From Thermosulfurimonas sp. F29 (GTDB lineage Bacteria > Desulfobacterota > Thermodesulfobacteria > Thermodesulfobacteriales > Thermodesulfobacteriaceae): a stretch of 64,000 nt of DNA. A program made the translations under genes and the position numbers. The stretch is taken from NCBI RefSeq assembly GCF_019688735.1, contig NZ_JAIFYA010000001.1, forward strand, positions 496,001-560,000. Reading direction: 5' to 3'. The notes below the pieces were generated by a model, which was given only the letters and a program-made list of their open reading frames with translations, searched no databases and was not told where the DNA came from. Positions within the stretch are counted from its first letter, which is position 1, and each line of letters starts with the position of its first letter. Positions 53,896 to 62,778 of this stretch are shown piece by piece.

Positions 53896-55338
53896 ATGAG
53901 CACCGCGGTCCTTACCCTGGAAGGCGGCTATCAGCTCAGAACTTCCCCGGACGGAATGGAGGCCTGGCTGGAGCCTCCTCCGTCCCCTGCGGAGTATCCT
54001 TCCCTCAGGGAAAAGCTGAAAGAAGTGGGGCTTACCGGCCTCCTGGATCCTCCCGTCCGGGAAGACGGGCGTCTGATCGTGGCCCGCGGGCGGCCTCCGG
54101 AGCCCGGGGAGGACGGCAAGATCGAGTTTCTGGTGGACTTCTCCCGGGGACCGCGGGAGATCTCCCCCCACCGGGTGGACTGGCGCGAGGTTAACGCCCT
54201 AGTCTCGGTGCCCGCGGGAACGGTGGTGGCCCGCATCACTCCCCCCACGCCGGGCATTCCCGGGCTCACGGTGTGGGGCGAGCCCGTTCCGGCCCAGCCG
54301 GGCCGAAAGATCCGGATACGGGAAGAACTCCCTTCCACGGATCAGGATCTCGCAGCCGTGGAGGATCTCATCAAGACCGAAGAAAAAGGAGGACAGGTGG
54401 ACCTGACCCTGGGCCCCGGACTGATCTACGATAGCCGCGAGGGCACCATCGTGGCCCGGGAAGGGGGGTTCCTGGAGTTGCGGGGGAAGCACCTGCGACT
54501 GTATCCGGTCTATACCCTGGGGGGAGATGTGGACTGGACTACGGGAAACATCCGGTTTTATGGTAAAAAGTTAACAATCAAAGGCACGGTGCGAAGGGGT
54601 TTCCTGGTGGAAAGTGCCGGGGACCTGGAGATCCACGGCAATGTGGAGGACGGAGTCAGGATCCAGACCGGCGGGTCTCTGATCGTTCAGGGAATCGTGA
54701 AGGGGGAACGCATCGAGGTCCATGCTGAACGCGAGGCCTTCCTCAACATCGTGGAGTATGCCTCGGTAAAAGTCCGGGGAAACCTCACCGTGAGCGGGTA
54801 TCTGCTTCAGGCCCGGGTGATCGTTGGGGGGATGCTTTCGGTGATGGGAAAGGAGGGTATTCTGGGGGGAGAGGTCTTCGTGGAGGGCTCGGCGGTGGTG
54901 AGTGTGCTGGGCAGCCCTGCCTTCGTAAAGACCCTGATCAAGGTGGGCTACAATTACGAGGTGGCCGAGGAGGTAAAAAAACTGGAGGAGGAATTTTCCA
55001 GGCTGGACGAGGTCACCGACCGCATGAAAGAGGCCCTGGTTCAGGGGATAAGATTGGCCCGGGCCGGGCGCCTGACCCCGGAAAAGAGGGTTATAGTGGA
55101 AAAACTCTATCAGGTGCTCAAAAAAAGAATCCTGGAGATGGCGGACATCAAAGAGAGGATCAAGGCCCTGGAGACCCGGCTTGATAAGGGGGACTTTGCC
55201 TTCCTACAGGTTACCATGCGGGCCTATCCCAATGTGGTGGTGGGTATAGGGAAAAATGCCATTCTGCTAAAAAAAGAACATGGCCCCGGAATCTTTCGAC
55301 TGGAGGGTGCCAAAATAGCCTTCAGGGGGCAAAATTGA
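53896..55338 (+). CDS. FapA family protein (DUF342)
   Basis: Protein of 480 residues. The N-terminal half carries the RVDWREVNALVSVPAGTVVARITPPTPG region typical of DUF342; the middle is a beta-helix of polymerising repeats (LTIKGTVRRGFLVESAGDLEIHGNVEDGVRI); the C-terminal 130 residues are a coiled coil and a short beta domain. FapA-like proteins are proposed to be polymeric and found with flagellar or polar components. ATG 53896. It overlaps the next gene by 4 bp (TTGA). Confidence 0.85.
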   Translation: MSTAVLTLEGGYQLRTSPDGMEAWLEPPPSPAEYPSLREKLKEVGLTGLLDPPVREDGRLIVARGRPPEPGEDGKIEFLVDFSRGPREISPHRVDWREVNALVSVPAGTVVARITPPTPGIPGLTVWGEPVPAQPGRKIRIREELPSTDQDLAAVEDLIKTEEKGGQVDLTLGPGLIYDSREGTIVAREGGFLELRGKHLRLYPVYTLGGDVDWTTGNIRFYGKKLTIKGTVRRGFLVESAGDLEIHGNVEDGVRIQTGGSLIVQGIVKGERIEVHAEREAFLNIVEYASVKVRGNLTVSGYLLQARVIVGGMLSVMGKEGILGGEVFVEGSAVVSVLGSPAFVKTLIKVGYNYEVAEEVKKLEEEFSRLDEVTDRMKEALVQGIRLARAGRLTPEKRVIVEKLYQVLKKRILEMADIKERIKALETRLDKGDFAFLQVTMRAYPNVVVGIGKNAILLKKEHGPGIFRLEGAKIAFRGQN

Positions 55339-55847
55339 AAAATAAACCTTCCTCACAATTGAAACACCTCCGGAAAGCCCTTGAGAAAGTAGTTAAAGAA
55401 ATCTCGGAACTCTTTGAAAAGGAAGTATCCTTCGAGAAAAGACTCAAAGACCGGAAGGATCCTTCCCGGATGGATTCTCTTTACATAGAACTGGTAATTT
55501 TGGACTTCCTGCAAAAAAAAGCCCTTCTCATAAAAGAGGCCCTCAAGTGCAAGGATTTCTCCGAACATCTGGAACTTGATCCTCAAAAATGTGCGGTGGG
55601 GAAGTTCCTTTCCTCCTTCTGTCCCTTGACGGAGGTGGGCAGGTATCTGGTGGAGGAAATCCGAGGGGTGCACGAGAAGCTTCACGAGGAGGCCCGTCGG
55701 CTGGCCGAAGAGATCCGCACCCGGAATCCCGACTGTGAGGATATTCGAAAGATCCTGCAGGAACGGCTCTTTCCCCTCTTCAACGAACTCCTGGAATTGC
55801 TAATAGATCTCTCCAATCATCTCGAAAAAGGAGAACCCGAGAACTGA
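55335..55847 (+). CDS. CZB-like (chemoreceptor zinc-binding) domain protein
   Basis: Protein of 170 residues from TTG at 55335. Helical throughout. CAVGKF (C86) followed by VHEKLHEEA (H113, H117) recalls the C-x-G-K ... H-x3-H pattern of CZB domains, which bind zinc and sense oxidants. The remaining ligand is not clear. Translationally coupled to fapA, so the two are likely to work together. Confidence 0.6.
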   Translation: MKNKPSSQLKHLRKALEKVVKEISELFEKEVSFEKRLKDRKDPSRMDSLYIELVILDFLQKKALLIKEALKCKDFSEHLELDPQKCAVGKFLSSFCPLTEVGRYLVEEIRGVHEKLHEEARRLAEEIRTRNPDCEDIRKILQERLFPLFNELLELLIDLSNHLEKGEPEN

Positions 55848-55873
55848 TCCTCCCGGCCGGGTGTGCGGAGACC

Positions 55874-56875
55874 ATGGCGATTTTTGTCGGTTCCGGGGCC
55901 CTTAACCTGGACCTCTTCTACGAGGTGTCCGAGCTGGCGGAGCTTTCCTTTCCGGGGGTGGAGTTTCGTCCCGGGGGAGAGGCCGCCGGCGACCGGGAGA
56001 CCCTCTACGCCCTGCGGGATTATCTGGAGGCCCGGGGAAGGTTCGTAGCGGCCCTGGGAGGGGGGTCCGCGGCCAACACGGTGTGGGCGCTTTCCCGTTT
56101 CGGCTTTAAAACCGCCTTCATCGGGGCCGCCGGCCGCGACGAGGAGGGCGAGCGCGCGCTCGCCGAGCTTGCGGAAGAGGGCGTGGACCTTTCCCGGGTG
56201 GTGATCTCCGGCACCACCGGCATGGCCCTCATCGTGCTCGATCGGAGGAGGGATCGCTTCATCTTCGTTTCCCCCGGGACGGCCGAAAAGGCCCTGGCGG
56301 AGTTCGATCCCCCCCTCAAAAAGGGTGAGTGGCTGCACCTGAGCTCCCTGATCACCGGGGAAGGTCTGGCCTTCCACCGGCGTCTGATCCGGAGGGCTTT
56401 CGGGCCGACGAGCCTTGACCCCGGTGAAATCTACGCCGCCCGCGGTTTCAAAACCCTGAGACCCCTCCTCGAAAGGACCTCTCTCCTTTTCATTACCGAG
56501 GCCGAACTCGACACCCTGGGCCTTCCTCCGGAAAGACTCCTGGCCACGGGACCGGAGTTGATCTTCGTAAAACGAGGCCCCCGGGGGGTTACGGTTTTTA
56601 GCAGGAGGAACGGGGCTTTCAGTCTTCCGGCGGAAAGCCCCCCACGGGTGGTGGACAACACCGGGGCCGGAGACTTCTTCAACGCCGGCGTGCTTGCGGG
56701 TCTGGCCCGGGGGCTTTCCCCGGAGGCGGCGGCCCGCCTGGGAGTCACGGTGGCCGCGGTGAGCCTTCGCGACTACGGCCGCCGGGGTTGTCCGTCCCGG
56801 AAGGAGTTTTTAAACTGGCTTGGCGAACTCTTCGCCGGAGATAAGAGAAATGGAACTTCCCGGAGGTACGGATAA
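55874..56875 (+). CDS. PfkB family carbohydrate kinase
   Basis: Protein of 333 residues. Ribokinase fold: GGGSAANTVWALSRFG near the N-terminus, LTEAELDTLG-like central motif and the anion-hole motif VDNTGAGDFFNAGVLAGL with catalytic D. Adenosine kinase, fructokinase or a similar sugar kinase; substrate cannot be assigned. It overlaps tldD by 26 bp. Confidence 0.9.
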   Translation: MAIFVGSGALNLDLFYEVSELAELSFPGVEFRPGGEAAGDRETLYALRDYLEARGRFVAALGGGSAANTVWALSRFGFKTAFIGAAGRDEEGERALAELAEEGVDLSRVVISGTTGMALIVLDRRRDRFIFVSPGTAEKALAEFDPPLKKGEWLHLSSLITGEGLAFHRRLIRRAFGPTSLDPGEIYAARGFKTLRPLLERTSLLFITEAELDTLGLPPERLLATGPELIFVKRGPRGVTVFSRRNGAFSLPAESPPRVVDNTGAGDFFNAGVLAGLARGLSPEAAARLGVTVAAVSLRDYGRRGCPSRKEFLNWLGELFAGDKRNGTSRRYG

Positions 56876-58220
56876 GGTTCTCGCCGCGCTTTCGGCCGGG
56901 GCCCTCTTTGCCGACCTTTACTTCGAAAACACCCGGGCCCTGCGCATAGTCCTCGAAGGGGAAAAGATCGAGGAGCTTTCCGCCGGAGAGGACGCCGGGG
57001 TGGGCCTGCGTCGCATCGAGGGGGACTTCGAGACCCGTTACGCCTTCTCCAACGACTTTTCCACCGGCACCCTGCTGGCCCTGGCCAGAAGACTCGGCGG
57101 TCGGGAAGCCCGTTCGGTCCAGGATCCAGGCCCGAGAGCCTCCGGGCAGCTTCCGGTAAAGGTGGTCCCGGAAGAGGTGGACCTTTCTCGTAAGATAGCC
57201 CTGGTGAAGCGGGCCGGAGAGGTGGCCCGCAGACTTTCCCCGGAGATCCGTCAGGTGCGGGTGCTCTACCAGGAGACCGAAAAGCGCCTGGCCATGCTCG
57301 ATTCCGAAGGAGGGTGGGTGGAGGAGACCCGGGTTTACACCCTCTTTGCGGTCCAGGTGGTGGCCGAGAGGGAGGGCCTCCTTCAGCAGGGTTATGAACC
57401 GGTTGGAGGTACGATGGGGTTTGAGCTTTTCGAGGAGCACCCCCCGGAGGAGGTGGCCCGGCGGGCGGCCGAGAGGGCCCTTCTCATGCTCTCGGCCCGC
57501 AGGGCCCCCGGAGGGCGCATGCCGGTGGTGCTTTCCTCCGAGGCGGGAGGCACCATGATCCACGAGGCCGTGGGGCACGGTCTTGAGGCCGACCACGCCG
57601 AGGAGGGCTTCTCGGTCTACGCCGGTCGCCTGGGAGAACGGGTGGCCTCGCCCCTCATCACCGTAATCGACGATCCCACCCTCCCGGGAAAGCGAGGATC
57701 CTATCTCTTCGACGACGAAGGGGTTCCGGCCGAAAAGGTAATCCTCATCGAAAATGGGGTGCTCAAAAACTTCCTCTACGATCGGGCCACGGCCCTCAAG
57801 TTCGGGAAGACCCCCAACGGCCACGGGCGCCGGGAGTCTTACCGGTATCGTCCCATTCCCCGCATGGCCAACACCTACATCGCCCCCGGTCCCCACGACC
57901 CCGGGGAGATCGTCCGCAGCGTGGATCGGGGACTCCTCGTGAAAAAGATGGGCGGAGGAGAGGTCAATCCCGTGACCGGGGATTTCGTTTTCGAGGTCAC
58001 CGAGGGCTACCTCATCGAGGACGGAGAGGTGGGAGAACCGGTGAGGGGGGCCACCCTGGTGGGCAACGGCCCGGAGGTTCTCAGGATCATCGACATGGTG
58101 GGCCGGGACCTCGGCTTCGGTATCGGCACCTGCGGTAAGGACGGCCAGGGCGTCCCCGTCTCCGACGCCCAGCCCACCCTCCGCATCCCCGAGCTCATCG
58201 TGGGCGGCGAGGTGAAGTAA
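56850..58220 (+). CDS. tldD: TldD-type metallopeptidase
   Basis: Protein of 456 residues. HEAVGHGLEADHA contains the HExxxH zinc site; FDDEGVPAEKVILIENGVLKNFLYDR and TYIAPGPHDPGEIV follow, as in TldD. TldD works with TldE/PmbA to degrade unfolded peptides or mature modified peptides; no tldE is nearby. ATG 56850 was chosen over 56820 because GGAGATAAGAG precedes it. Coupled to the kinase gene. Confidence 0.92.
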   Translation: MELPGGTDKVLAALSAGALFADLYFENTRALRIVLEGEKIEELSAGEDAGVGLRRIEGDFETRYAFSNDFSTGTLLALARRLGGREARSVQDPGPRASGQLPVKVVPEEVDLSRKIALVKRAGEVARRLSPEIRQVRVLYQETEKRLAMLDSEGGWVEETRVYTLFAVQVVAEREGLLQQGYEPVGGTMGFELFEEHPPEEVARRAAERALLMLSARRAPGGRMPVVLSSEAGGTMIHEAVGHGLEADHAEEGFSVYAGRLGERVASPLITVIDDPTLPGKRGSYLFDDEGVPAEKVILIENGVLKNFLYDRATALKFGKTPNGHGRRESYRYRPIPRMANTYIAPGPHDPGEIVRSVDRGLLVKKMGGGEVNPVTGDFVFEVTEGYLIEDGEVGEPVRGATLVGNGPEVLRIIDMVGRDLGFGIGTCGKDGQGVPVSDAQPTLRIPELIVGGEVK

Positions 58221-58315
58221 CCCCCGAGTTCAATGTATTCCTCCGGGGTCTTAACCCGGCAGGCATTGACTGCCCGTCCTCCAGCCATGAAAACAAAAAT
58301 ATTTTCCGGACACGA

Positions 58316-58933
58316 TTAAAGTCCCGAAAATTTCTTTTTCTTCCACAGGACATACAGGAAGACGACCACCAAAGAAAAAACTATCATCCCTCCACTGACT
58401 TGATGAAGGAATTTGTGAAGCATGGACTCATTTTTTCCCACCACATATCCACAGATGGCCAGCACGGTTACCCAGAGGCCGGCTCCCAGGAGTGTGAAAA
58501 CCGAAAACAGCCAGGGGTTCATGCGTCCGAGTCCTGCGGGAAGGCTTATGTACTGCCTTATGCCCGGAAGAAGTCTACCTATAAAGGTGGAAACATGCCC
58601 GTGACGATCAAAAAAGTCTTCCACTTTGTACAGAGTAAATTCAGAAAGAAAAAGATATTTTCCGTAACGACGCAAAAACGCTTCCAAGGCCGGTCGGCCC
58701 AGTTTGAGAGCCAGAAGGTAATTAAACCAGGCCCCGGCAAGACTTCCCGCGACTCCAGCCCCGATAATCCCGTAAAGGTCCATCTCACCCCGGGATGCAA
58801 GATAGGCTGCCGGAGGGATGACCACCTCGCTGGGGAAAGGAAAAAAAGACGATTCCAGCGCCATCAAAAGGAATATTCCCGGATACCCTAACCGACCAAC
58901 GGTATCAAGCAAAAAGCTTATCAGCTCTTCCAT
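58316..58933 (-). CDS. DedA family membrane protein
   Basis: Protein of 205 residues with four or five membrane segments. [20 protein letters not shown] (near residues 28-47), [20 protein letters not shown] and the C-terminal basic KKKKF are DedA/VTT signatures. Members are lipid scramblases or transporters (undecaprenyl phosphate flippases). Convergent with tldD. Confidence 0.9.
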   Translation of the reverse strand: MEELISFLLDTVGRLGYPGIFLLMALESSFFPFPSEVVIPPAAYLASRGEMDLYGIIGAGVAGSLAGAWFNYLLALKLGRPALEAFLRRYGKYLFLSEFTLYKVEDFFDRHGHVSTFIGRLLPGIRQYISLPAGLGRMNPWLFSVFTLLGAGLWVTVLAICGYVVGKNESMLHKFLHQVSGGMIVFSLVVVFLYVLWKKKKFSGL

Positions 58934-58946
58934 TCAGACTACTTCG

Positions 58947-58965
58947 GAGGGGCGCACGGCCCCTC
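58947..58965. repeat. Perfect 7-bp hairpin between the FmdB and DedA genes
   Basis: GAGGGGC, loop GCACG, GCCCCTC. No T-run follows on the minus strand, so it is not an obvious intrinsic terminator; it may be an RNA-processing or attenuating stem. Confidence 0.35.
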
Positions 58966-58978
58966 TCTGGATCTAAGC

Positions 58979-59191
58979 TCAGCCGAATCCGAAACCGTGC
59001 CCACCGGTTCCGCAGGAACCGAATCCGAAGCCTCCCCCGCCCCCGATGCCGCACGCAAAGGTGGAAAATTCCCTTCGCACCCGATAACTCCCACACCGGG
59101 GGCAACGGGTTTCTCTTTCATCACGAGAGCTAAAACAAAGCTTCTCGAAACGCTCGCCACAATTCTCACACCGAAATTCGTAGATGGGCAT
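58979..59191 (-). CDS. FmdB family zinc-ribbon protein
   Basis: Protein of 70 residues: MPIYEFRCENCGERFEKL with two CxxC pairs (CENC, CPRC), then a glycine/phenylalanine-rich tail (GIGGGGGFGFGSCGTGGHGFGFG). FmdB-type proteins were named from formamidase regulators; the role is generally unknown. Confidence 0.9.
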   Translation of the reverse strand: MPIYEFRCENCGERFEKLCFSSRDERETRCPRCGSYRVRREFSTFACGIGGGGGFGFGSCGTGGHGFGFG

Positions 59192-59296
59192 TTCTGCTCA
59201 CCTCCCGATTTGACCTCTCGATCTGTTAAATTTAAATCCTTTCGCACAAAAGTAAACTCCTTCTTAAAGATCTATTCCCCCCTCCGCAATAGAAAC

Positions 59297-60013
59297 CTAT
59301 TGTGCGGCCTCGTCATTTTTGTCCAGTAGCTGGAGGGCCCTGCGAGCGGCTTCCTGAGCGGCCTCTTTTTTGGACCTTCCTCGCCCTCTGGCCAGGACCC
59401 GACCGTTCACCACTACCTCCACCTCGAAACAGGGAGCGTGCGGAGGCCCCTCTTCGGCCACCACTCGATATATCGGAGTCTCCCGGAAGCGGGCCTGAGT
59501 CAATTCCTGGAGCCGGGAGCGATAGTCCGTCTCAAGTCCCCTTTCGGCCTGGGCCACGAGCCTTCCGAACAGTTGCTTCAGACAATCGAAAGCCCTTCCG
59601 TAGCCCCCGTCGAGATACACGGCCCCGATCACCGCCTCGAGCGCTCCGGCCAGGATGGAGGCCTTGTGCTGTCCGCCGGAGCGTTCCTCTCCCCGGCTGA
59701 CCAGGACGAAATCCGGGAGCCCCAGCCGCTCGGCCAACCGGGCCAGCCTCTCTTCCCGGATCAGCCAGGCCCGCATCCGCGAAAGATCCCCCTCGGCCCG
59801 ATCGGGGAAGCGTTCGTAGAGGAGGTGCGAGATCACCGCCGAAAGCACCGCGTCTCCCAGAAACTCCAGGCGCTCGTTGTCCGCAAAGGGACCGAGCCGC
59901 TTTTCAGCGGCGTAGGAGCGATGGGTCAGGGCCCTCACCAGGAGCCCCGGATCCCGGAAACGGAACCCCAGCCGTTCCTCGAGAATCCCCAGACGCCGGT
60001 AGAGTTCCTTCAT
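59297..60013 (-). CDS. rnc: Ribonuclease III
   Basis: Protein of 238 residues. Catalytic signature ERLEFLGDAVLSAV (near residues 45-58), a second acidic site around GALEAVIGAVYLDGG and a C-terminal double-stranded-RNA-binding domain (HAPCFEVEVVVNGRVLARGRGRSKKEAAQEAARRAL). Processes rRNA precursors. Overlaps rlpA by 4 bp. The last codons form a hairpin with the sequence just downstream (59284-59307). Confidence 0.95.
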   Translation of the reverse strand: MKELYRRLGILEERLGFRFRDPGLLVRALTHRSYAAEKRLGPFADNERLEFLGDAVLSAVISHLLYERFPDRAEGDLSRMRAWLIREERLARLAERLGLPDFVLVSRGEERSGGQHKASILAGALEAVIGAVYLDGGYGRAFDCLKQLFGRLVAQAERGLETDYRSRLQELTQARFRETPIYRVVAEEGPPHAPCFEVEVVVNGRVLARGRGRSKKEAAQEAARRALQLLDKNDEAAQ

Positions 60014-60768
60014 CGGGCCACCAGAAAGGCCCGGGGAAATTCCCGCCGCAGGGCCGCGGCCCTCCTCCGGGCCTCGGAGAGATCGTAGGCCAGAAATACC
60101 CTCACCCGGTAAAAGGTGCCCTCCGGGGCCTCGAATGGTTCGATAAGCACGGACCGAAAACGCCGGGAAAGACGCTCTCTCAAACGCACCGCATTGGCAT
60201 AATTCTTAAAAGACCCCACCTGAAGGTAAAATTCCCCCCGACGCAGGGAGGGGAGGCGGGTGAACACGATCCCCCTCGGGCCCGGGCGCCCCTCGGCCAG
60301 GGCCACCACCCGCACCCGGGCCACCCCCTTCTCCACCATACCCAGGGCCCGGGCCGCGGCGTAGGAGAGGTCGATGATCCGGCCCGGCACGAAAGGTCCC
60401 CGGTCGTTGATGCGCACCACCACCCTCCGGCCGTTTTCCAGATTGGTCACCAGCACATAGGTGCCGAGGGGAAGAAGGCGATGCGCCGCGGTGAAAGCGT
60501 ACATGTTGTAGATTTCACCGCTTGCGGTGCGGCGTCCGTGAAATCCCGGACCGTACCAGGAGGCCAGCCCCTCCTCCACATAACCCGCCGCCGAGGGAAG
60601 GGGATAGTAGGTGCGTCCGTTGACGGTGTAGGGTTTCTGAGAAGCGGGAAGGGGCGGCCCCTTCCCCCCCAGAGGCACATGCACGATCTTCACTGTGTGT
60701 CTCGGCCCCCCGCACGAAGAAAGAAAAACTAAAAGCAGCGCTGCGACCAGACTCCGACCAAAAAACAT
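60010..60768 (-). CDS. rlpA: RlpA family septal lytic transglycosylase-type lipoprotein
   Basis: Protein of 252 residues. Signal peptide with lipobox SSC near residue 18. A double-psi beta-barrel (GLASWYGPGFHGRRTASGEIYNMYAFTAAHRLLPLGTYVLVTN, VVRINDRGPFVPGRIIDLSYAAARALG) is followed by a C-terminal SPOR domain (YLQVGSFKNYANAVRLRERL). RlpA acts at the septum or on denuded glycans. Confidence 0.92.
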   Translation of the reverse strand: MFFGRSLVAALLLVFLSSCGGPRHTVKIVHVPLGGKGPPLPASQKPYTVNGRTYYPLPSAAGYVEEGLASWYGPGFHGRRTASGEIYNMYAFTAAHRLLPLGTYVLVTNLENGRRVVVRINDRGPFVPGRIIDLSYAAARALGMVEKGVARVRVVALAEGRPGPRGIVFTRLPSLRRGEFYLQVGSFKNYANAVRLRERLSRRFRSVLIEPFEAPEGTFYRVRVFLAYDLSEARRRAAALRREFPRAFLVAR

Positions 60769-60807
60769 ACCCTTCCTTTAGAGAGGGGATTATACTACAA
60801 TTTCCCC

Positions 60808-62106
60808 GTGTCCTACATAGAAAAATTACCGGGGCTCTTCGAGGGGCTGGGGCTGGCCGCTCTTTCCGCCGGGGCTATGCCCATCCTGATGGGAATATGG
60901 CCGGGACGGGGGCTTTACCTCTTCCTGGCGGGTCTGATTTACCTCCATTACCTGCGCCGCTACCGGAGGTCCGGGCGCATGGGCCTGTGGGTGCGCTTTC
61001 ACCTCCTGGAGGTGATCCTGGCTCAGGTGGCCGGAGCCGTAGCCGGAGCCCTGACCCTCGTCCTCACCCTGTTTTTTATGGGAGGAAGGGACTACGGCGT
61101 GCCCATGCTGGCCGGTTTCGTCTTCGGCCTCCTGGTGCTGGTCCTTTTCCCGCCCCTTTTCGTGGGGGCCCACCTGCCTCTTCTGTGGGTGGTGCGGCGT
61201 TTCTTCTTTAGGGAGATGTCCCTACGGGAAGCCTGGCGACTGACCATGCTGGGCCTCATCCTCTATGTGCCTCTGCTTGCCGCGGGCAAAGGCCTCGTTT
61301 CCCTTTACGCACGGACCGCCTATCGCTCCTCCCCGGAGGTCCTATCCGGCCCGGCCGTGGTACTTTATAGGTGGTCCCTTCCCTACAACGAAACCGCCTA
61401 CTTCGCCTTCCTCGACGGAGAATTCCTCCACGGGAGAAGAGTCGTCTCCGCGGAGTTGCGCTACGGTGAGGGCGGGAGGGACTTCTTCTGGACCGAGGAA
61501 CTGGAACGGGGCTTTCTGGTGTGGAGGGCTCCGATGCGGAAAGCGCCCGATTCCGGGGCCCTGCTGCGCCTGGCCACCGAGGAGTCCGTCCCCTTCGTGG
61601 GAACCCGGCCCGGCCCTTTCTACGAGCTTCCGGTAAAGGGCGTGGAACCCCTTCATCCCTTCGTGATCCACGATCTACACTGGGAGAGGGGAGGAAACCC
61701 CGCCCTGGTGCTGGAGTTCGAGGGTCGTCTTCCCGTGCGGCTCACGGAGGTCTGCTTCAATTTCGGGGGACACCTGGTTCTCAGGGCCGGATCCGGACTC
61801 AACTATCGCGACCTTCGCCTCAAGGCCGCCTCGGCCCACTACCTCGTCCGGGGGAAGGAGGAGTATTACTGTTACGAGCCCCTGAGGTCTCCGGAGCCCT
61901 CTCCCGGGAGACGGAGCCGGGTGCGCTTTCCCATGCCCCGGGAGGACTTCCGGGACATGCAGGAGCGGGGGCTCCTGGGGACGGGACGGGCCCCTGTCGA
62001 GGTGAGGGGGCTCGTGAGGGGGGAGCTCACCCTAGGGGGTGCTCTTCAGGGACAGGCGGTGGAAGAGGCCTTCCAGATCCGGGTGCCCTTTCCCGACGGA
62101 CGATGA
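60808..62106 (+). CDS. Hypothetical membrane protein with large exported domain
   Basis: Protein of 432 residues from GTG. Four to five hydrophobic segments in the first 160 residues, one with a YLHYLRRYRRSGRMG loop; the last 240 or so residues are beta-rich and lie outside the membrane (VVLYRWSLPYNETAYFAFLDGEF). No family recognised. Its stop overlaps the start of the next gene (ATGA). Confidence 0.6.
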   Translation: MSYIEKLPGLFEGLGLAALSAGAMPILMGIWPGRGLYLFLAGLIYLHYLRRYRRSGRMGLWVRFHLLEVILAQVAGAVAGALTLVLTLFFMGGRDYGVPMLAGFVFGLLVLVLFPPLFVGAHLPLLWVVRRFFFREMSLREAWRLTMLGLILYVPLLAAGKGLVSLYARTAYRSSPEVLSGPAVVLYRWSLPYNETAYFAFLDGEFLHGRRVVSAELRYGEGGRDFFWTEELERGFLVWRAPMRKAPDSGALLRLATEESVPFVGTRPGPFYELPVKGVEPLHPFVIHDLHWERGGNPALVLEFEGRLPVRLTEVCFNFGGHLVLRAGSGLNYRDLRLKAASAHYLVRGKEEYYCYEPLRSPEPSPGRRSRVRFPMPREDFRDMQERGLLGTGRAPVEVRGLVRGELTLGGALQGQAVEEAFQIRVPFPDGR

Positions 62107-62738
62107 GGGACCTTCGGGAGATCAAGCAGCGTCTGCGGGAGGAGGTGTGGCGGCGGCTCACGGAGGCCGGGGTGGCCCGTTTCCCCGGGGCCTACGGGAG
62201 GATTCCCAACTTCGCGGGGGCCGAGGCCGCGGCCAAAAGGGCCCTTGCCCTGGAAGAGGTGAAAAGGGCCCGGGTGGTCTTCGTCAATCCGGACAGTCCC
62301 CAGTATCCCCTGCGGGCGGAACTCCTTTCGGCCGGAAAGATCCTGGTCGTGGCCGCCCCCGGTCTCCGGGGCGAGAAACCCTTCATCCTGCTACATCCCG
62401 AAAGGCTCCGCCCGCACCCTCTCCGGGTGGCCACCCTCAAGGGAGCCTTCCGCTACGGGGAAAGACTCTCCCTTGCGGAGGTCCCCCCTCTCGACCTTTT
62501 CGTCACCGGATGCGTGGCGGTGAGCCCCCGGGGGGAAAGACTGGGTAAAGGGGGAGGATTTGCCGACCGGGAGCACGCCCTCCTGCTTGAGGCCGGAAAG
62601 ATAACCCCCGAAACGCCGATCCTCACCACCGTGCACGAGCTCCAGATCCTTTCCGAAATCCCCCGGGAGCCCCACGACCTCTCGGTGGACCTGATCGTGA
62701 CCCCGGAGAGGGTGGTACGCGTTTCACGTGAAACATGA
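62103..62738 (+). CDS. 5-formyltetrahydrofolate cyclo-ligase family protein
   Basis: Protein of 211 residues; contains VSPRGERLGKGGGFADREHALL, the GKGGGY-x-DR ATP/folate loop of 5-formyl-THF cyclo-ligase, but has only loose similarity elsewhere and may be an MTHFSD-like relative. ATG 62103 was chosen (overlapping the previous stop) because a longer in-frame reading from 61521 lies within the membrane-protein gene. The last codons (RVSRET) lie over the parS-like site. Confidence 0.75.
   Translation: MRDLREIKQRLREEVWRRLTEAGVARFPGAYGRIPNFAGAEAAAKRALALEEVKRARVVFVNPDSPQYPLRAELLSAGKILVVAAPGLRGEKPFILLHPERLRPHPLRVATLKGAFRYGERLSLAEVPPLDLFVTGCVAVSPRGERLGKGGGFADREHALLLEAGKITPETPILTTVHELQILSEIPREPHDLSVDLIVTPERVVRVSRET
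62720..62735. promoter_or_regulatory. parS-like ParB-binding site
   Basis: CGTTTCACGTGAAACA matches the parS consensus TGTTTCACGTGAAACA at 15 of 16 positions, including the perfect inner palindrome GTTTCACGTGAAAC. ParB nucleates here to segregate the chromosome. Such sites cluster near oriC. Confidence 0.8.
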
Positions 62739-62778
62739 GCTTGTTTCCTAAGGAGTGGAAGGCTAAAATGTTTTCGAC

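Noticed and set aside
58007-58288. Minus-strand frame starting MAGGRAVNACRVKTPEEYIELGG
   Set aside because: The first 23 residues look natural, but the rest is antisense to tldD; no RBS was found and I could not support it as a gene.
61521-62102. Long N-terminal extension of the cyclo-ligase gene
   Set aside because: Runs through the membrane-protein gene in another frame; ATG at 62103 is coupled to its stop.
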